DNA of 64,000 bases from Mallotus nudiflorus (lineage: Eukaryota > Streptophyta > Magnoliopsida > Malpighiales > Euphorbiaceae). The translations under genes were made by a program, and so were the position numbers. Below are positions 1-11,274 of the stretch, one piece after another. The notes below the pieces were generated by a model, which did not search any database, had not been told where the DNA came from, and saw nothing but the letters and a program-made list of their open reading frames with translations. Position 1 is the stretch's first letter, and every line of letters begins with the position of its first letter. Location: the NCBI GenBank assembly GCA_947683625.1, contig CANTUR010000112.1, forward strand, positions 372,501 through 436,500. The letters run 5' to 3'.

Positions 1-642
1 AACCAACCATTAAACCAATTAACAACATATCAATAGCTCATCAACAATACAACAATGACTCAATAATTTATCAACAACACAACATCAATAATAACATATA
101 TTTATTTATATGAATAAATTATGGGTTATTACAGTGGAGTGCAAAAGTCTCTACCTTTTTTTCTTATAATTGATTATAATAAGGATAAATCTTTTTTGGG
201 TAAGGATGTTTGCACTCATTCTCTTAATAATTGCACTCCACTTTGACTTTATTAACTATTTAAATGACCCAACTATCCTTAATTTAAAATAATTATGTAC
301 CTTTTACAGTTAATATTAAAAATTTATTTAATTCACATAGATAAAAATATAATAACTTCAATGCAAATAATATATTTTGATTTAATAATTTTTGTATTAA
401 TAATCATTGAGAATTATTTATAACTTTATAACTTTATAATGTTATTTTATAATGTTATATTATTAGAATTATAAAAATATTTACATTTATTTGCTAATTT
501 AATTATGCAATATACATTTGATTCTTTAATGCTTTTAAGTGCTTATACAAATGATATTTACATTAAAAAAAAAAAGCAATGGTAAAAAAAATCAATGGTA
601 AATTTAATTTTGATTTTTTAATCAAATCCTCTTTTAATAAAA
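1..642. other. AT-rich intergenic spacer
   Basis: No coding signal is seen. The stretch is rich in A/T runs and short tandem duplications around 430-470. The only structured feature is the inverted repeat at 133-242, listed separately. Confidence 0.6.
133..242. repeat. Short inverted repeat, MITE-like
   Basis: AGTGGAGTGCAA at 133-144 is matched exactly by its reverse complement at 231-242, with an 86-bp spacer. A further TTGCACTC-like word lies at 210-217. The size suits a tiny MITE or foldback remnant, but no clear target duplication was found, so the assignment is tentative. Confidence 0.35.
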
Positions 643-1931
643 GTGATAGGATATAATACTGAAAAAATTATATGTATTGAAAAATTAATACAAAAGAAAA
701 TAATTAAAAAAATACATAACCTAATTGTCTTCATCACTGTGCCACCGTCCACTACCAAGTTCTACTGTCAAGCTACCTTGGTGCCTCTCATGGATTACCT
801 AAGTTATAGTGACATGTTGGCACCCATCTTTGCTGTGCCGGATAAGAAAATTTCCTATGCCAAAGCTATTACAAGCAGAGAAGACATCATACTCAATAAT
901 ACTGATTCCATTATCCCCAACAATGGAGGATTCATTGCTTTTAAAATTAATAAGAATTTATATGAATAGCAAATCACATAATGTTTATATGCCCTCATCG
1001 CCTGTATTATCTTATCAAAAGGTGAGATGCCATGGAAACTTGTTGACTTGAAAAAGAAACTTTCATTAGTTTAAGGCATTTCTTTTAGTTGGAAACTAAT
1101 TTTTCTTAAAAGGGATTTATATAATGTTATCCTAAATTCTACCACTAAAAGGAATTCTATATGGGGTATAAGCTATATTATTTTAAAGTCAGGGATTCTT
1201 TGACTTTAACACTGGACTCTAGACTTTGATCCTTCAGCTAAAAAATCTACCAACACATAAATCTAGGTTCGATTTTATAAACTTCCTAGGGAATATTGGC
1301 ATTCACAAATCTTGGCTTCCACTACATGTGGAATTGGTGTTCCCTTGAAAATTGATCATGCAACTTTGAATGGATAATTCAATTATTATGCTAGGGTTTT
1401 GATTGATCTTGATATGTATTTAAACCTACCTAAAAATCTTTTTATTGAAAGAGTTGGCAAAATTTTCTTTATAGACATTGTTTAAGAAAAATTGCCCTCC
1501 TTTTGCATTATTTGCTCAAATATTGGTCACCTCCTACATGATTATAGAAAAAACAAATTGATTCCTTCAGAACCTAAAATTGATAAGGTTGATTATTGTA
1601 TTAAGGTTTGGAAACTAAAAGTTCAGAATAATGAGATTTTGGTGAGAAATACTTTTGATAATTTGCAAGCTGACTTATGTAAAGATGATACCATAAGTGA
1701 GCTTATGGATGATAGGTCTGTACTAATAGCTATTAACAAAAATAATATAGCTCAAGATACTAATGATGCTAGCCCTTCTAAAGATGCTACTACTCTTACT
1801 CCCGATGCATATCATGTTGGTGTTTCAGACACTATTGCTCTTATTACCAATGCAACTTTTATTGGTGCTTCAGTACCTACTAATTATTTAGCATATGAGA
1901 ATGCTAATAATGATGGTGACAAGAATGAAGA
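643..1931 (+). pseudogene. LINE (L1-like) ORF1, 5' part, DUF4283 + CCHC_4 zinc knuckle
   Basis: This is the N-terminal and central part of a plant L1-like ORF1, the RNA-binding protein that coats LINE RNA. The SYAKAITS motif near 850 corresponds to a conserved N-terminal motif. A DUF4283-like stretch (LSKGEMPWKLVDLKKKL, then IWVRFYKLPREYW) covers about 1015-1300. A knuckle, LPSFCIICSNIGHLLHDYRK, covers about 1492-1551 and has lost its last Cys (Tyr in place of Cys). Several stops and frameshifts make it a pseudogene. The frame after the knuckle is open to the boundary with a solo LTR at 1932, and ORF1 resumes at 3457. The N-terminal start is not certain; an ATG exists at 643. Identity as LINE ORF1 is well supported by motif order. 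Confidence 0.75.
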
Positions 1932-3451
1932 TGGTGGGGTTTGTGATTCCATACATAGTAAAAAATTAAATTTTAATCACAAACTTGAATTAGGATCCAC
2001 GTAATTCAATTAATTGATTAAATCTAGGGTTTTCATTTTCTTACCATAAACGTAGAAGGGGTAAGATTTCTGGAAGGAAAAGAGGAGGTTCACACTGGTG
2101 ACACCCTACCTCGAGCTTTTAATTTGACAGTTCAGATTGAGACGTCTTCAAAAGAATCCATCCTCCATAAGTGTCCACACGAACAACCCTTAATTTGAAA
2201 ATAAATATTTATGTGTTAGCGCCTTCTCTTGATTTCTCATAAATCAAGAATAAAAAGAACTCTGTGTTTTTATTTTCTAAAAGGAGAGAAAACAAATTTG
2301 GAGGCAGAATCATGAGAATGTATAAAACCCTAGAGAATATAACGTATTTATAGACACTTAAATTAGGGTTTCATTTACCAAATGACCTTTTAGTAATTTC
2401 TCACTTATTCTTGCTATGATTTTATTTAAAATTAAATTAGAAATAATATTCTATTTATTTAAGATAACCTTTACCTTAAATAAATAAATAAATATTTTAT
2501 TTATTTACTTCCACATAGCTTATTGGGCTTGTTAAACCCATATTCATTTTGGGCTTATTCAAAGTGTGTGACCTTATAAGTTCACATGACATTGGCAGTG
2601 GGCCTTAAAACTCTATTTAGGCCTACAAGTGATAAGTGGCCTCTAGCAAGACATTATGACTACCAAAGTCATGTGAAGTTAATAATTCGACATAACCTAA
2701 TACATAGTGAATATTCTAGTCCCTTTGTTACATGATATTTTGATTGAATATAATGTATAGATTATATCATCCTTATAGAATTCAATCATATAATTTCTTG
2801 ATTCCAAGTAGATTGAGAATGATAACTCTTTATTAATTTATTTTAGCATGGCCATACATTTTCCTTAGTCTATCTTATCAAGGGGCCCATAGATATTTTA
2901 CTCATATTAAATGAGGGAAAAATTCCTTCTCAATCACTCATATTTCTCACGTAACTCATTTTATACATAAAAACAACCTATTTTATCATTCAATTAAAGA
3001 TAATGTAAGATTGTGACAAAATATAAAATAGTTACGTAGAAATCCATAGTGATTTCAAGGTCAGATGACTAAGCTAATATTATTGTGATGAGAATTGCTT
3101 ATGACAATTATCTATGTAGTATTCTCATAATGGGTCAATCTAGCACTTTATTTCTCAAATAAGTACTTATGAGTTGATTTAATATCTCCTATTCATGATT
3201 AGTAAAACATAATCATCAATCAACACTATACTAGCCATAATACATTGTTATGACTAGGGATAATTTGAATAGAACTCATATTTAATTTAAGGGTTTTACT
3301 ATCAAGTCATATACTTGATGACTTTAGTAAGAATTGACTATTCAAGTAATTATCATAACATAAAATTATAATGAAAAATGCCTCTTTATTAAATAAAATA
3401 ATAAAGTCAAAACATGGTCATATATGATTAACCTAGTGCATATTACTAACA
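1932..3451 (-). mobile_element. Solo LTR, family A (copy 1), inserted in LINE ORF1
   Basis: This 1.52-kb segment is the reverse complement of the solo LTR at 7475-9018. Matching blocks run end to end, including a CCTAGTGCATAT motif near the right end and a GATTAAATCTAGGGTTT block at about 2014-2030. It ends in TG-like and CTAACA termini. The flanks are GAAGA (1927-1931) and AAAGA (3452-3456), a 5-bp target duplication with one change. A TATA box (TATAAATACG on the minus strand, about 2341-2352) fits LTR promoter placement and sets the orientation. No internal region is present, so it is a product of LTR-LTR recombination. It is clearly diverged from copy 2. Confidence 0.85.
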
Positions 3452-3456
3452 AAAGA

Positions 3457-3670
3457 TAATTAGAATACAAAAATATATATTATTGATAAACCCAATAATG
3501 ATAGACTGGTTGATCCCTTGACAGCTTTGAAAATAGGTACATTCTAGGTAGATGAGATTAACTCTAAGGAAGAAACTTGGACAATGGTGGAAAGAAAGAA
3601 AAAATCTTCAAAGCCAAAAAAGCATAAAGTTATTCTTTCTAAAAGAATAGCTAAAAAGCTAAATTTATGA
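3457..3670 (+). pseudogene. LINE ORF1, 3' part after solo LTR
   Basis: Continuation of ORF1 beyond the family-A solo LTR. It encodes a lysine-rich basic tail (WTMVERKKKSSKPKKHK followed by more Lys/Arg) typical of the C-terminus of plant LINE ORF1, the nucleic-acid-binding end. One in-frame stop lies near 3546. The ORF1 stop (TGA 3668-3670) overlaps the presumed ORF2 start (ATG 3667-3669) in an ATGA arrangement. Confidence 0.65.
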
Positions 3671-4536
3671 AGATTTTTTACTAGAATTGCAGAGGCATAG
3701 GTAATTTAAATACCCAATGTATTTCCCCTTTTTTTGTCATCGGTATGCTCTAGATTATGTTTGTTTGATGGAACCAATAGTATATTTAAATTTTATTTCT
3801 CACTCTTATTGGATAGTTTGGATCTTATTTTGCATGCCACTAATCCTCTCCCTTTACCATCTATTTGGGTTTGGGAAAATAAGGTTTGATGGCTCCTTCC
3901 TTTTTATTTACTCATAAGCAGCATATCACTTTATATTTTTCTTTTGCTAACTCTATACAAAGAATATCTTTTATTTATAGTAGTATTTAGAGTAATAGAA
4001 TAATGCATCTTGACTTTGATCTTTATAATCTCTTTTCTAATACTTCATTGAATTGGTTTGTCTTAGGAGATCCTAATGTTATTTTAGGGGCACATGAGAA
4101 ATTGGAAGAGCTTTTACTTCAGGTCCTTGTTGTGATTTTAGAACCTTCATGGATGATTGCCTTTTATTTGATATCCTAGCTCAAGGTTCTCAGTTTACTT
4201 AGTGCAATGGTAGGCATGGTATTGCTCGGGTTGAAAGTCACCTAGATAAAGCCTTGCATAACATGAATTTTTTTTAATTTTTAGTCTGACTTTTTAGGCT
4301 CAGTTCTTCCTTACCACCACTTTTATCACTCCCCTTTGTTGCTTCACTTTGGTTTTTCTAATATGATAGTCCTTAGGTTATGTTTTCAAGTTATGTTGGT
4401 GACTCACCCCACCTTCAGGAATTTCATTGCTCATAATTGGTCTCTTCCCATCAACTCTAATAATCTTGTACAATTATTAGGTCTTAAATTTAAGAGACTT
4501 AATAACTATATATACAATTTTAACAATATAAGTTGA
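3667..4536 (+). pseudogene. LINE ORF2, endonuclease domain fragment
   Basis: This is the APE-like endonuclease that nicks target DNA in L1-type elements. Motifs appear in order: NCRGIGNLNTQ near 3683 (the preceding Trp is now TAG), DYVCLMEP near 3750, WFVLGDPNVILGAHEKL at about 4050-4100, SQFT then a stop in place of Trp, then CNGRHG, and VESHLDKALHNMN at about 4230-4270. The GDFN motif is altered to GDPN. Frameshifts interrupt the domain. A last match (KFKRLNNYIYNFN, about 4489-4530) is the linker before RT. RT is absent, so the element is truncated at its 3' end, just before the Tat nest begins. Confidence 0.75.
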
Positions 4537-4691
4537 ACACACAACAAAATAACATAATAAATTAATAAAATTATAAATAATCATGAGTGATTATAATATA
4601 AAAACTATTAAATCAAAGTAAATTATTTGTATTAAAATTATTAGATTTTTATTATGTATGAATATTTAAATAATTTTTAAGTTAATAATTG
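4537..4691. other. AT-rich junction between LINE fragment and Tat LTR
   Basis: About 155 bp of A/T-rich sequence with no coding signal. It ends in AATTG directly before the LTR terminus at 4692. A matching duplication on the far side of the host element was not found. Confidence 0.5.
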
Positions 4692-6726
4692 TGAGCGACC
4701 TGTTTTTGCATCTTGCGTCTCTTGGTTTTGAGATGAATTGGCTTCGTAAGGGTCTTTTGTTTTACTTTACCAAATAGGGACAAATGATTGGTTTCGGGAG
4801 GAACGAGATGCTTTTTTCATTTTGTGGAGTCGTTATCCAATTTTTAGAAAATTCAGAAAAGAAAAGGGACAACATTGGGTCATTTAGTAAGTATTGCCCC
4901 CAACAGAAATTTCTAGGTTGGGGGGATCGCATCTACTTTTTTACTATTTCTCATTATATGATGTTCAATGTATAGCTATTGTAATACCCTAGTTTTAGTA
5001 ATGACAGTTTTTATAACATTCACACAAGATAATAAAGTTAAAGGATATTATTATTACATCGCTTTCCTAATAAAATACATATAAAAGGAAAAAAAGATTG
5101 TGGAGAAGTAAATCTAATTTTAAATATGATGAATCTGCAAAGTAAATATGAATATTCACATAACTTGCTCGATCATATGAACAATGAGATAAGCAATGGA
5201 CACTTGATCATTTGGAAGAGTAAGCGAAATGTAAATGATAATCCATGCTTGCAGTGATTATTTTGTGCTGTGATGATAATATAGGGGATGCATGATGTCA
5301 TCACTAGACCAGGAACATGATGACTCTATTTTAGGATATGAACTTTCACATTATTAATATTTACAATGTCATTTCATGTCTTGGGACTAAAGGATGTAGA
5401 ATGATTATATAAAATGAGCATAATAAAGCATAAATTATTCATATAGCATGCAAAATTGCTAGTCTCATCACACAAGCACAACAGTATTCCCAAATGCTGG
5501 CAATGATAAAATAAAATGCAATATGATAAAATAAATGTGCTAAAATGATTATGTGGTTCTCAAACTCTATTAAACTTGTGTGGGTTTTAAAGCTTTATCT
5601 TCAAAGGATTATTAAGCTTTCCTTATCGCGAGGTTTAAAATGACAATAAAATAATGCCATTTTGTATACCTTTGAAGCATGCTTTGACAAATATGAGGCT
5701 TGGTTTAGTGGAAAAGAGGTCTAATCTCCTAAGAAAAAGACAATACGAGAGCAAAAACAATTTAGAAAAGGGTTTCCAATGCCTTTAATGGGATAGATTT
5801 TTGAGTGTGTACGTGCTTCCGCTTGCTCCCCCCCCCCCCCCCAAAATGACCTATTTATAGTGAAAAATGTGAGGAAGAGGGAGGGGGGAGTATAGGCATG
5901 GTACACTTGTCCCTAAGACGGAGCATGTGGCCACGTGAAGTGAGCATGACTGTGTGCTTGGCGCATGGGCATGTGCTGGCGCGTGGGCATATGCTCTCAT
6001 GTGTGGTTATGCACACATTCACTCTTTACACACTCCATTTAGGGTTTACATGTGCTATTTTGAGGTTCGTTCCTAGGGTTTTTTAGCCTTTCGGATGCGT
6101 TTCTAAAGTCCATTTTGTCAAATTTGTCCTTAAATTTAGCATGTGACATCTAAAGGTGTTTATGCGCACTTCTTAGTGATACGCACTATTCCTCAAGTTG
6201 TGTTAGACTATTTTAAGACCACTCTCAAAGATTTTGAAGCCTTCCAGATGTGTTTTGTCTAGTTTGGCTTTGATTTTAGCACGTGACACCTAGGGGTGTT
6301 TATGGCTTTACAATACTTCTAAACAACATGCACTGATCCTTGGGTTTTGTTGGACCATTGTGGACCACTCCCGGAGGTTTTAGAGCCTTTTAGACATGTT
6401 TCCAAAGTCCATTTTATCAAAATTGATTTCCATTTTTTCATAAAGTTGGGTGCTAGTCTAATGAAATGAACACTAGCCCAACAAGTTGAATGTTCCAAGA
6501 AAGGAATTCTCAAAATATAGGCTTCTTATTATTTTGATAATTCATATTTCATAAGGTCGGACCATAAATTAATGGTTCAATGATTGATTTTACACATGGG
6601 TGGGGGTTGGTTAGGTTTTTAAAGTTGCACACTTTAGAGGTGTTACGAACTAGCAAACTCTAGTCATCTTAGAGGTTTGCTTCATCATTAGACCTTTTAG
6701 GGGACAGTTAAATTTTGGGTATAATA
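4692..6726 (-). repeat. 3' LTR of the Tat host element
   Basis: This is a direct repeat of 36624-38315. Both begin (plus strand) with TGAGCGAC and share long blocks, such as ATTGCCCCCA at about 4897 and 36837 and ATGATGTCATCACT at about 5292 and 37281. A minus-strand TATA box (TATAAATAGG, about 5850-5859) matches one in the other LTR and supports minus orientation. It carries a run of about 15 C at 5828-5842, a homopolymer expansion relative to the other copy. It keeps about 330 bp (about 6290-6620) that the 5' LTR lacks. The end at 6726 is set by the adjacent polypurine tract and is approximate. Confidence 0.8.
6066..6420 (-). repeat. Imperfect tandem duplication inside the Tat LTR
   Basis: A unit of roughly 155-160 bp is repeated about 2.3 times. 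Each copy contains a 'TTTTAGAGCCTT' word, then 'GTCCATTTTGTC', then 'GCACGTGACACCTA' and 'ACGCACTATTCCT'. Copies begin near 6066, 6225 and 6375. The 5' LTR shows the same pattern at about 37990-38220, so the duplication predates insertion. Confidence 0.6.
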
Positions 6727-6740
6727 GTTGCCCCTGCTTC
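6727..6740 (-). other. Polypurine tract (PPT) of the Tat host
   Basis: On the minus strand this reads GAAGCAGGGGCAAC directly before the 3' LTR. It is the expected plus-strand DNA primer site for an element in this orientation, and resembles the tract before the inner element's 3' LTR (26801-26814). Confidence 0.65.
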
Positions 6741-6911
6741 ACATGTATTGTATAGCCACCTAGTTCTAGTGTCAATACACATGAATAAAAATGTAAAGAT
6801 GCAAAAATCATTTTCTGAGGAGAGAGGAACTTACTTGAGTGCTATGTTATTGTGATTTAATTGTTATTATTATTTTGTGATTCAGTCGTCACATAAGATG
6901 TTGTTTGGGAC

Positions 6912-7170
6912 ACATGCAATTTTAGTATCCATGCAAGATGTAATTTTATAATTCATGCAAGGATGCAATTTTAGGATTCATGTAAGATGTAATTTTAGGA
7001 TTCATGCAAGATGTAATTTCGGGATTCATGCAAGATGTAATTTTAGGATTCACGCAAAATGCAATTTCAGGATTCATGTAATATGCAATTTTTGGGATTC
7101 ACGCAATGATGCAATTTAGGATTCATGCAGAATGATTCAATTTAGGGGTCATGCAATGATATAATTTCCA
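6912..7170. repeat. Minisatellite, unit about 24 bp
   Basis: About ten imperfect copies of ATTCATGCAAGATGTAATTT plus a short AGG-type spacer. It lies in the 3' untranslated part of the Tat host, between the PMD gene and the 3' LTR. Copies become less regular toward 7170. Confidence 0.85.
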
Positions 7171-7474
7171 GATGAATGATTCAAGCAAGTGAGACAATCA
7201 TGTGATAATGATACACATTCAGGCATGTGATGCGCAAGCATGCGCATGAAATGCAATGAATATCCTTTTTAGGCATCGTACATAACATTCTCTAGCCATG
7301 TCAAGGGTTCTAACATCCTTTTGAATGTTATAAAGTAATGTCACTATAACCTCTTCCAATGTCAGGAGAAGAGATAATGTCATTATAACCTCTTTTGGTG
7401 TCAGGCAATGCCACTACAACCTCTTCTGGTGTCAGGTTAAAAGATAATACCATTATAACCTCCTTCGATGTTAG

Positions 7475-9018
7475 TGTTAGTGATATGCACTAGGTCAATC
7501 ATTTGTGATTATGTATTGACTTTCTTATTTTATTAATAAAGAGGTATTATATTATCATTTGATTTTATGATAATTACATGAATGGTTAATTCTTACTAAG
7601 GCCATCAAGTATGTGACTTGATAGTAAAACCCTTAGATTAAAATAAGAGTTCTATTCTAATTATCCCTAGCCATTTATTCATTATATGAATATTAAAGTA
7701 TTAAGGCTAGTATGTTGTTGACTGATGGTTATGTTTTACTAATCATAAATATGAGATATTAAGTCAACTCATAGGTACATGATGAGAGATCGTGTACTGG
7801 ATTGACCCACTATAAGAATACTACATAGATTATTGTCATAAGTATTTCTTATCACAGTAATTTTATTTCGGTCCTTTGACCTTGAAATCATCATGGATTT
7901 CTACATAGCTATTTTATGTTTTGACACATTCTAACATTGTCTTTAACCGGATGATTAAAAGAATGTTGTTGGATATAAAATTAGTTATGTGAGGAATGTG
8001 AGTGATTTAGAAGGAATTTATCCCTCATTAATATGAGAAAGATATCTAAAGGCCCCTTGATGAGATAGACTGAATAAAATGCATGGCCATGCTGAAATGA
8101 ATTGATAAAGAGTTATCATTTTCAGTCTACTTGGAATCAAGTCATAATATTGAACTATATAAGGATGACATTCTATGCCTTATGTTCAATTAAGATATCA
8201 TGTGATAAAGGGACAATAAAATTCACTGTAATTAGGTTATGTCGGATTATTGACTTCACATGACTTGGGTAGTCATAATGTCTTGCTAGAGGCCACTTAT
8301 GACTTGTAGGCCTAAATAGAGATTTAGGCCCACTGCCAATGTTATGTGAACCTACAGGGTCACACACTTAGAACAAGCCCAAAACGGATATGGGTTTAAT
8401 AAGCCCAAAATAAACTCTGTGGAAATAAATAATTAAAGTGTTTTATTTATTTATTTATTTGTTTATTTATTTAAGATAAATGTTATTTTAAATAAATAAA
8501 TAAGATATTATTTTTGATTTATTTTTAAACAAAATCAAAATATAATAAATGGAAAATTACCAAAAGGTTATTGGTAAGTGAAACCCTAACTTGGAGTCTA
8601 TAAATATGTTATATTCTCTAGGGTTTCACACACTCGTTTTTGCCTCCAAATTCGTTTTCTTTCCTCTTAGAAAACAAAGACAGAGTTTTCCTTTTTGTTC
8701 TTGATTTGTAAGACAGTCAAGAGGTTGCTAGCACACACACTCAAATTCGTTTTGTGAAGGGCTGTTCGTGTGGATACCTATAGAGGACGCATCCTTTTGG
8801 AGACGTCTTGATCCGAACAACCAAGCCAAAAAGCTCGAGGTAAGGTGTCACCGGTGTGAACCTCCTCTCACCCTTCCAGAGAATCTTGCCTCTTCTACGT
8901 TTTTGGTAAGATTATTAAAACCCTAGATTTAATCAATTAGTCTAATTACATGGATCCTGGCTTGGGAACGTGATAAAATTTTAATTTTTCCGCTGCGTTC
9001 ACATCACGGAACCCAACA
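7475..9018 (+). mobile_element. Solo LTR, family A (copy 2)
   Basis: 1,544-bp LTR with TG...CA ends (TGTTAGTGATATGCAC to GGAACCCAACA). It is flanked by a perfect 5-bp target duplication, GTTAG (7470-7474 and 9019-9023). A TATA box (TATAAATAT, 8599-8607) followed by a CT-rich leader sets the orientation. No internal region exists. It is the inverted relative of 1932-3451. The insertion split the dimeric minisatellite, so it is younger than the Tat host. The clade is unknown because no coding sequence survives. Confidence 0.93.
8599..8607 (+). promoter_or_regulatory. TATA box of solo LTR A (copy 2)
   Basis: TATAAATAT lies about 420 bp before the LTR 3' end, upstream of a leader containing CTAGGGTTTCACAC. 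The equivalent motif is conserved in copy 1 on the opposite strand (about 2341-2352). Confidence 0.55.
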
Positions 9019-9345
9019 GTTAGGTAATGCCACTATAACCTCTTCCGATGTCAGGTGAAAAGATAATGCCACTATAACCTCTTCCGGTGTTAGGTGAAAA
9101 GATAATGCCACTATAACCTCCACTGATGTCAAACAATGCCACTATAACCTCTTTTGATGTTAGACTAAAAGGTAATACCACTATAACCTCCTCCAGTGTC
9201 AGGCAATGCCATTATAACCTCTTCTGGTGTCAGGTGAAAAGATAATACCACTATAACCTCCTCTGGTGTCAACAATGCCATTATAACCTGTTCTAGTGTC
9301 AAGCAAAAAGATAATGCCAGTATAACCTCTTTCGGTATTAGGCAA

Positions 9346-9976
9346 TAGACTGTTGTGATTATTATGGTTGATGTAATGTGTCCTTCTCTTTTAGTCTTGG
9401 TTGGTGATGATACAACCATAATGTAGTGATGATATAAGGATGATGTAGTGATGATGCAATAATGATGATGTCATTACTTATTGTTTTGTAAATTTTATTT
9501 TCATGATTTCTAGTAGGTATCCCTTTAATGATTCTTCCCTATTTTTCTTCTTTCAAGAGATGCTGAGTTTTTGAAAGTGGTAAGGCCACGTGCGATGTCC
9601 TTAGATAGATGTAGTCCTTATCAGTGTACTTTTATGTGATTTTGGTGCATGTCTTATGCTTAAATGGAGGTTTAGGGCCATAGAATTGAGTGTGTAGAGT
9701 TTCAAAGTGTGTATAAAATCATACAAGAGCGTGTGGAAGGAAGAAGTGCACATGGCTGTGCATGGTCACGCACTGAGTAGCACACGATCACATGCTCTCC
9801 TAGCACTTGGTCACGTGCCTTCCCCTCTCCACTCTTATTTAAACGTGTATTTTGGAGTTCTAGGGAGGCTTCTTCCGAACTTCTTTAAGTGTTTTCCAAA
9901 TCTTCTTGACCCCTTTTATGTTTTAGATGATTTTTTCTATTTTTTGCTTATGTATTTTCATTTTTCTCTATATAAG
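9346..9976. other. Upstream region of the PMD gene with LTR-like segment
   Basis: No clear protein signal. 9420-9480 is GATG-rich simple sequence. About 9725-9885 resembles the Tat LTR at about 5916-6075: both have alternating CATGTG/GCACGTG-like words, then ATGCTCTC, then a CACTC...ATTT...TATTTTG(G)AG block and CTAGGG. TATTTAAACG at about 9836 and CTATATAAG just before the ATG at 9977 are candidate TATA elements for the PMD gene. Confidence 0.45.
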
Positions 9977-10195
9977 ATGGAGTTTCCTAACATTCTAGAG
10001 GGTCTGGAGGATATTTTCTTAGATGAGGAGGGTAACTTCATAAAGGCTATTGGAGTAAGGACTTCCACTGTGGGTACTAGTATTAATAGTCTGTCCGACA
10101 CTTAGGGTTCTTAGCCTTATAGGCTTTCTAGAGGAGACCCAATCCTTATGGTTTATAGTCTAGAGACTCATGCTTAGGCTAGTCATCATCACCAT

Positions 10196-10528
10196 GTAGG
10201 TCTTTCTTTTTCCTCTATTTTTTATTTAGCTATTTAGGCTGCTTTGTTGTTTGTTAGCTTTTGCTATATTTGTTATTCTTTCAACTGAGGTTACTTTAAG
10301 TGTAGTTCTATAGCTCTTGCTATAACTGTCTATATAGTTTTATTGTGAATATTGATAGTTGATAGTTGATAGGTCTTGCTTTATTTTCTTATTATGATTG
10401 TCTACTAGTGTTTGTAGTAGTGCTTTTCTTTTTAGCTTTCGTTATTTTTCCTATTAAATAATAGAGAAAAAGATGTGTTGGTATTTATTAATTGTGTGAA
10501 TGTTTGATAGTGTACTTATTATTTATAG
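10196..10528 (+). other. Candidate intron 1 of the PMD gene
   Basis: A GTAGGT donor follows a His-rich stretch and the segment ends in TTATTTATAG. The interior is T-rich with stops in all frames, as expected of a plant intron. The boundaries are inferred by eye and the exon phase is uncertain. Confidence 0.35.
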
Positions 10529-11196
10529 CCTCATAGGTCCGATATGTGCTACCTAATAGTTTCAATAGGGTTAGCATGTACTATCAGGGTCTTCCACTTT
10601 GTGTGAAGTAAATGGTTACAAGGAAGGGTTTTGATGGGATTATCGCTGCACTTTTTTATGACTTGTATTTGTCAAGTCAGATTGCTATGTATGCATTGAT
10701 TAAGTGATGGATAGATATGACACACACTTTTCAGTTGCTTGTTGGGGAGATGACCATCACTCCTTTAGACTTTGTTGCAATTACGGGCTTAAACTTTTTT
10801 AGGGAGCTTGTTCCCTTTAGTGAGGAGGAGTTTTCTTTTGTGGTGGCGAGGTGGCACCTTACTATGAAGTTACTTGGGATGCCTACCCCTATAAAGTCTA
10901 GTTGTCCATACCTCACTCCTTACACCGAGTTTGTCTCCACTATGCAGAAGATGTATGATGTTGATCTTATTTTAGCAGAGTAGCTGACTCGTTTCTTTTT
11001 GTTCTATTTATTGAGTGTTTTCATCTTCCCAAACCCCTCGGGTATGAGTAGTCTATAATTGTTACCTGTTATGAGGGATCTGGATGGCTTGTCTAGGTAT
11101 TATTTGGGTACTACCGCTTTTGCCCACATGTACTCATGCCATGATGTAGCATGTTGAGATGGCTCAAGAATCTATGGATGCTTGTTCGTGCTGGAT

Positions 11197-11274
11197 GTGA
11201 GTAGGAGTTCTTGTGTTTGTTCTTTTTGCTTTTTTATCTTTAGTTTGTTATTTATAATTTCCTAGTTTTGATAG
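11197..11274 (+). other. Candidate intron 2 of the PMD gene (78 bp)
   Basis: GTGAGT donor at 11197 and a TTTTGATAG acceptor at 11274; the interior is T-rich. Removing it joins ...FVLD in phase 0 to I-stop-AYEFRVFP, where the stop replaces the Trp expected in the family. The recovered continuity of a PMD block makes this the best-supported intron. Confidence 0.6.

Larger units (their letters stand above)
7320..9345. repeat. Minisatellite, about 70-bp dimeric unit, split by a solo LTR
   Basis: Units of about 31 and 39 bp alternate, each containing 'AATGCCACTATAACCTCTTC' followed by a GGTGTCAGG-type end. The array occupies 7320-7474 and 9019-9345; the intervening 7475-9018 is the family-A solo LTR. 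On the minus strand part of it translates into a periodic LTPEEVI peptide. The 31-bp unit breaks the frame, so it is probably not coding. It belongs to the Tat 3' untranslated region. Confidence 0.85.

Noticed and set aside
5721..6086. Short open frames in the Tat LTR
   Set aside because: Not conserved in the second LTR and disrupted by the C-run; chance frames.
9165..9419. Minus-strand open frame with LTPEEVI peptide repeats
   Set aside because: It is the translation of the 70-bp minisatellite; the 31-bp half-unit breaks the frame and there is no other coding signal.
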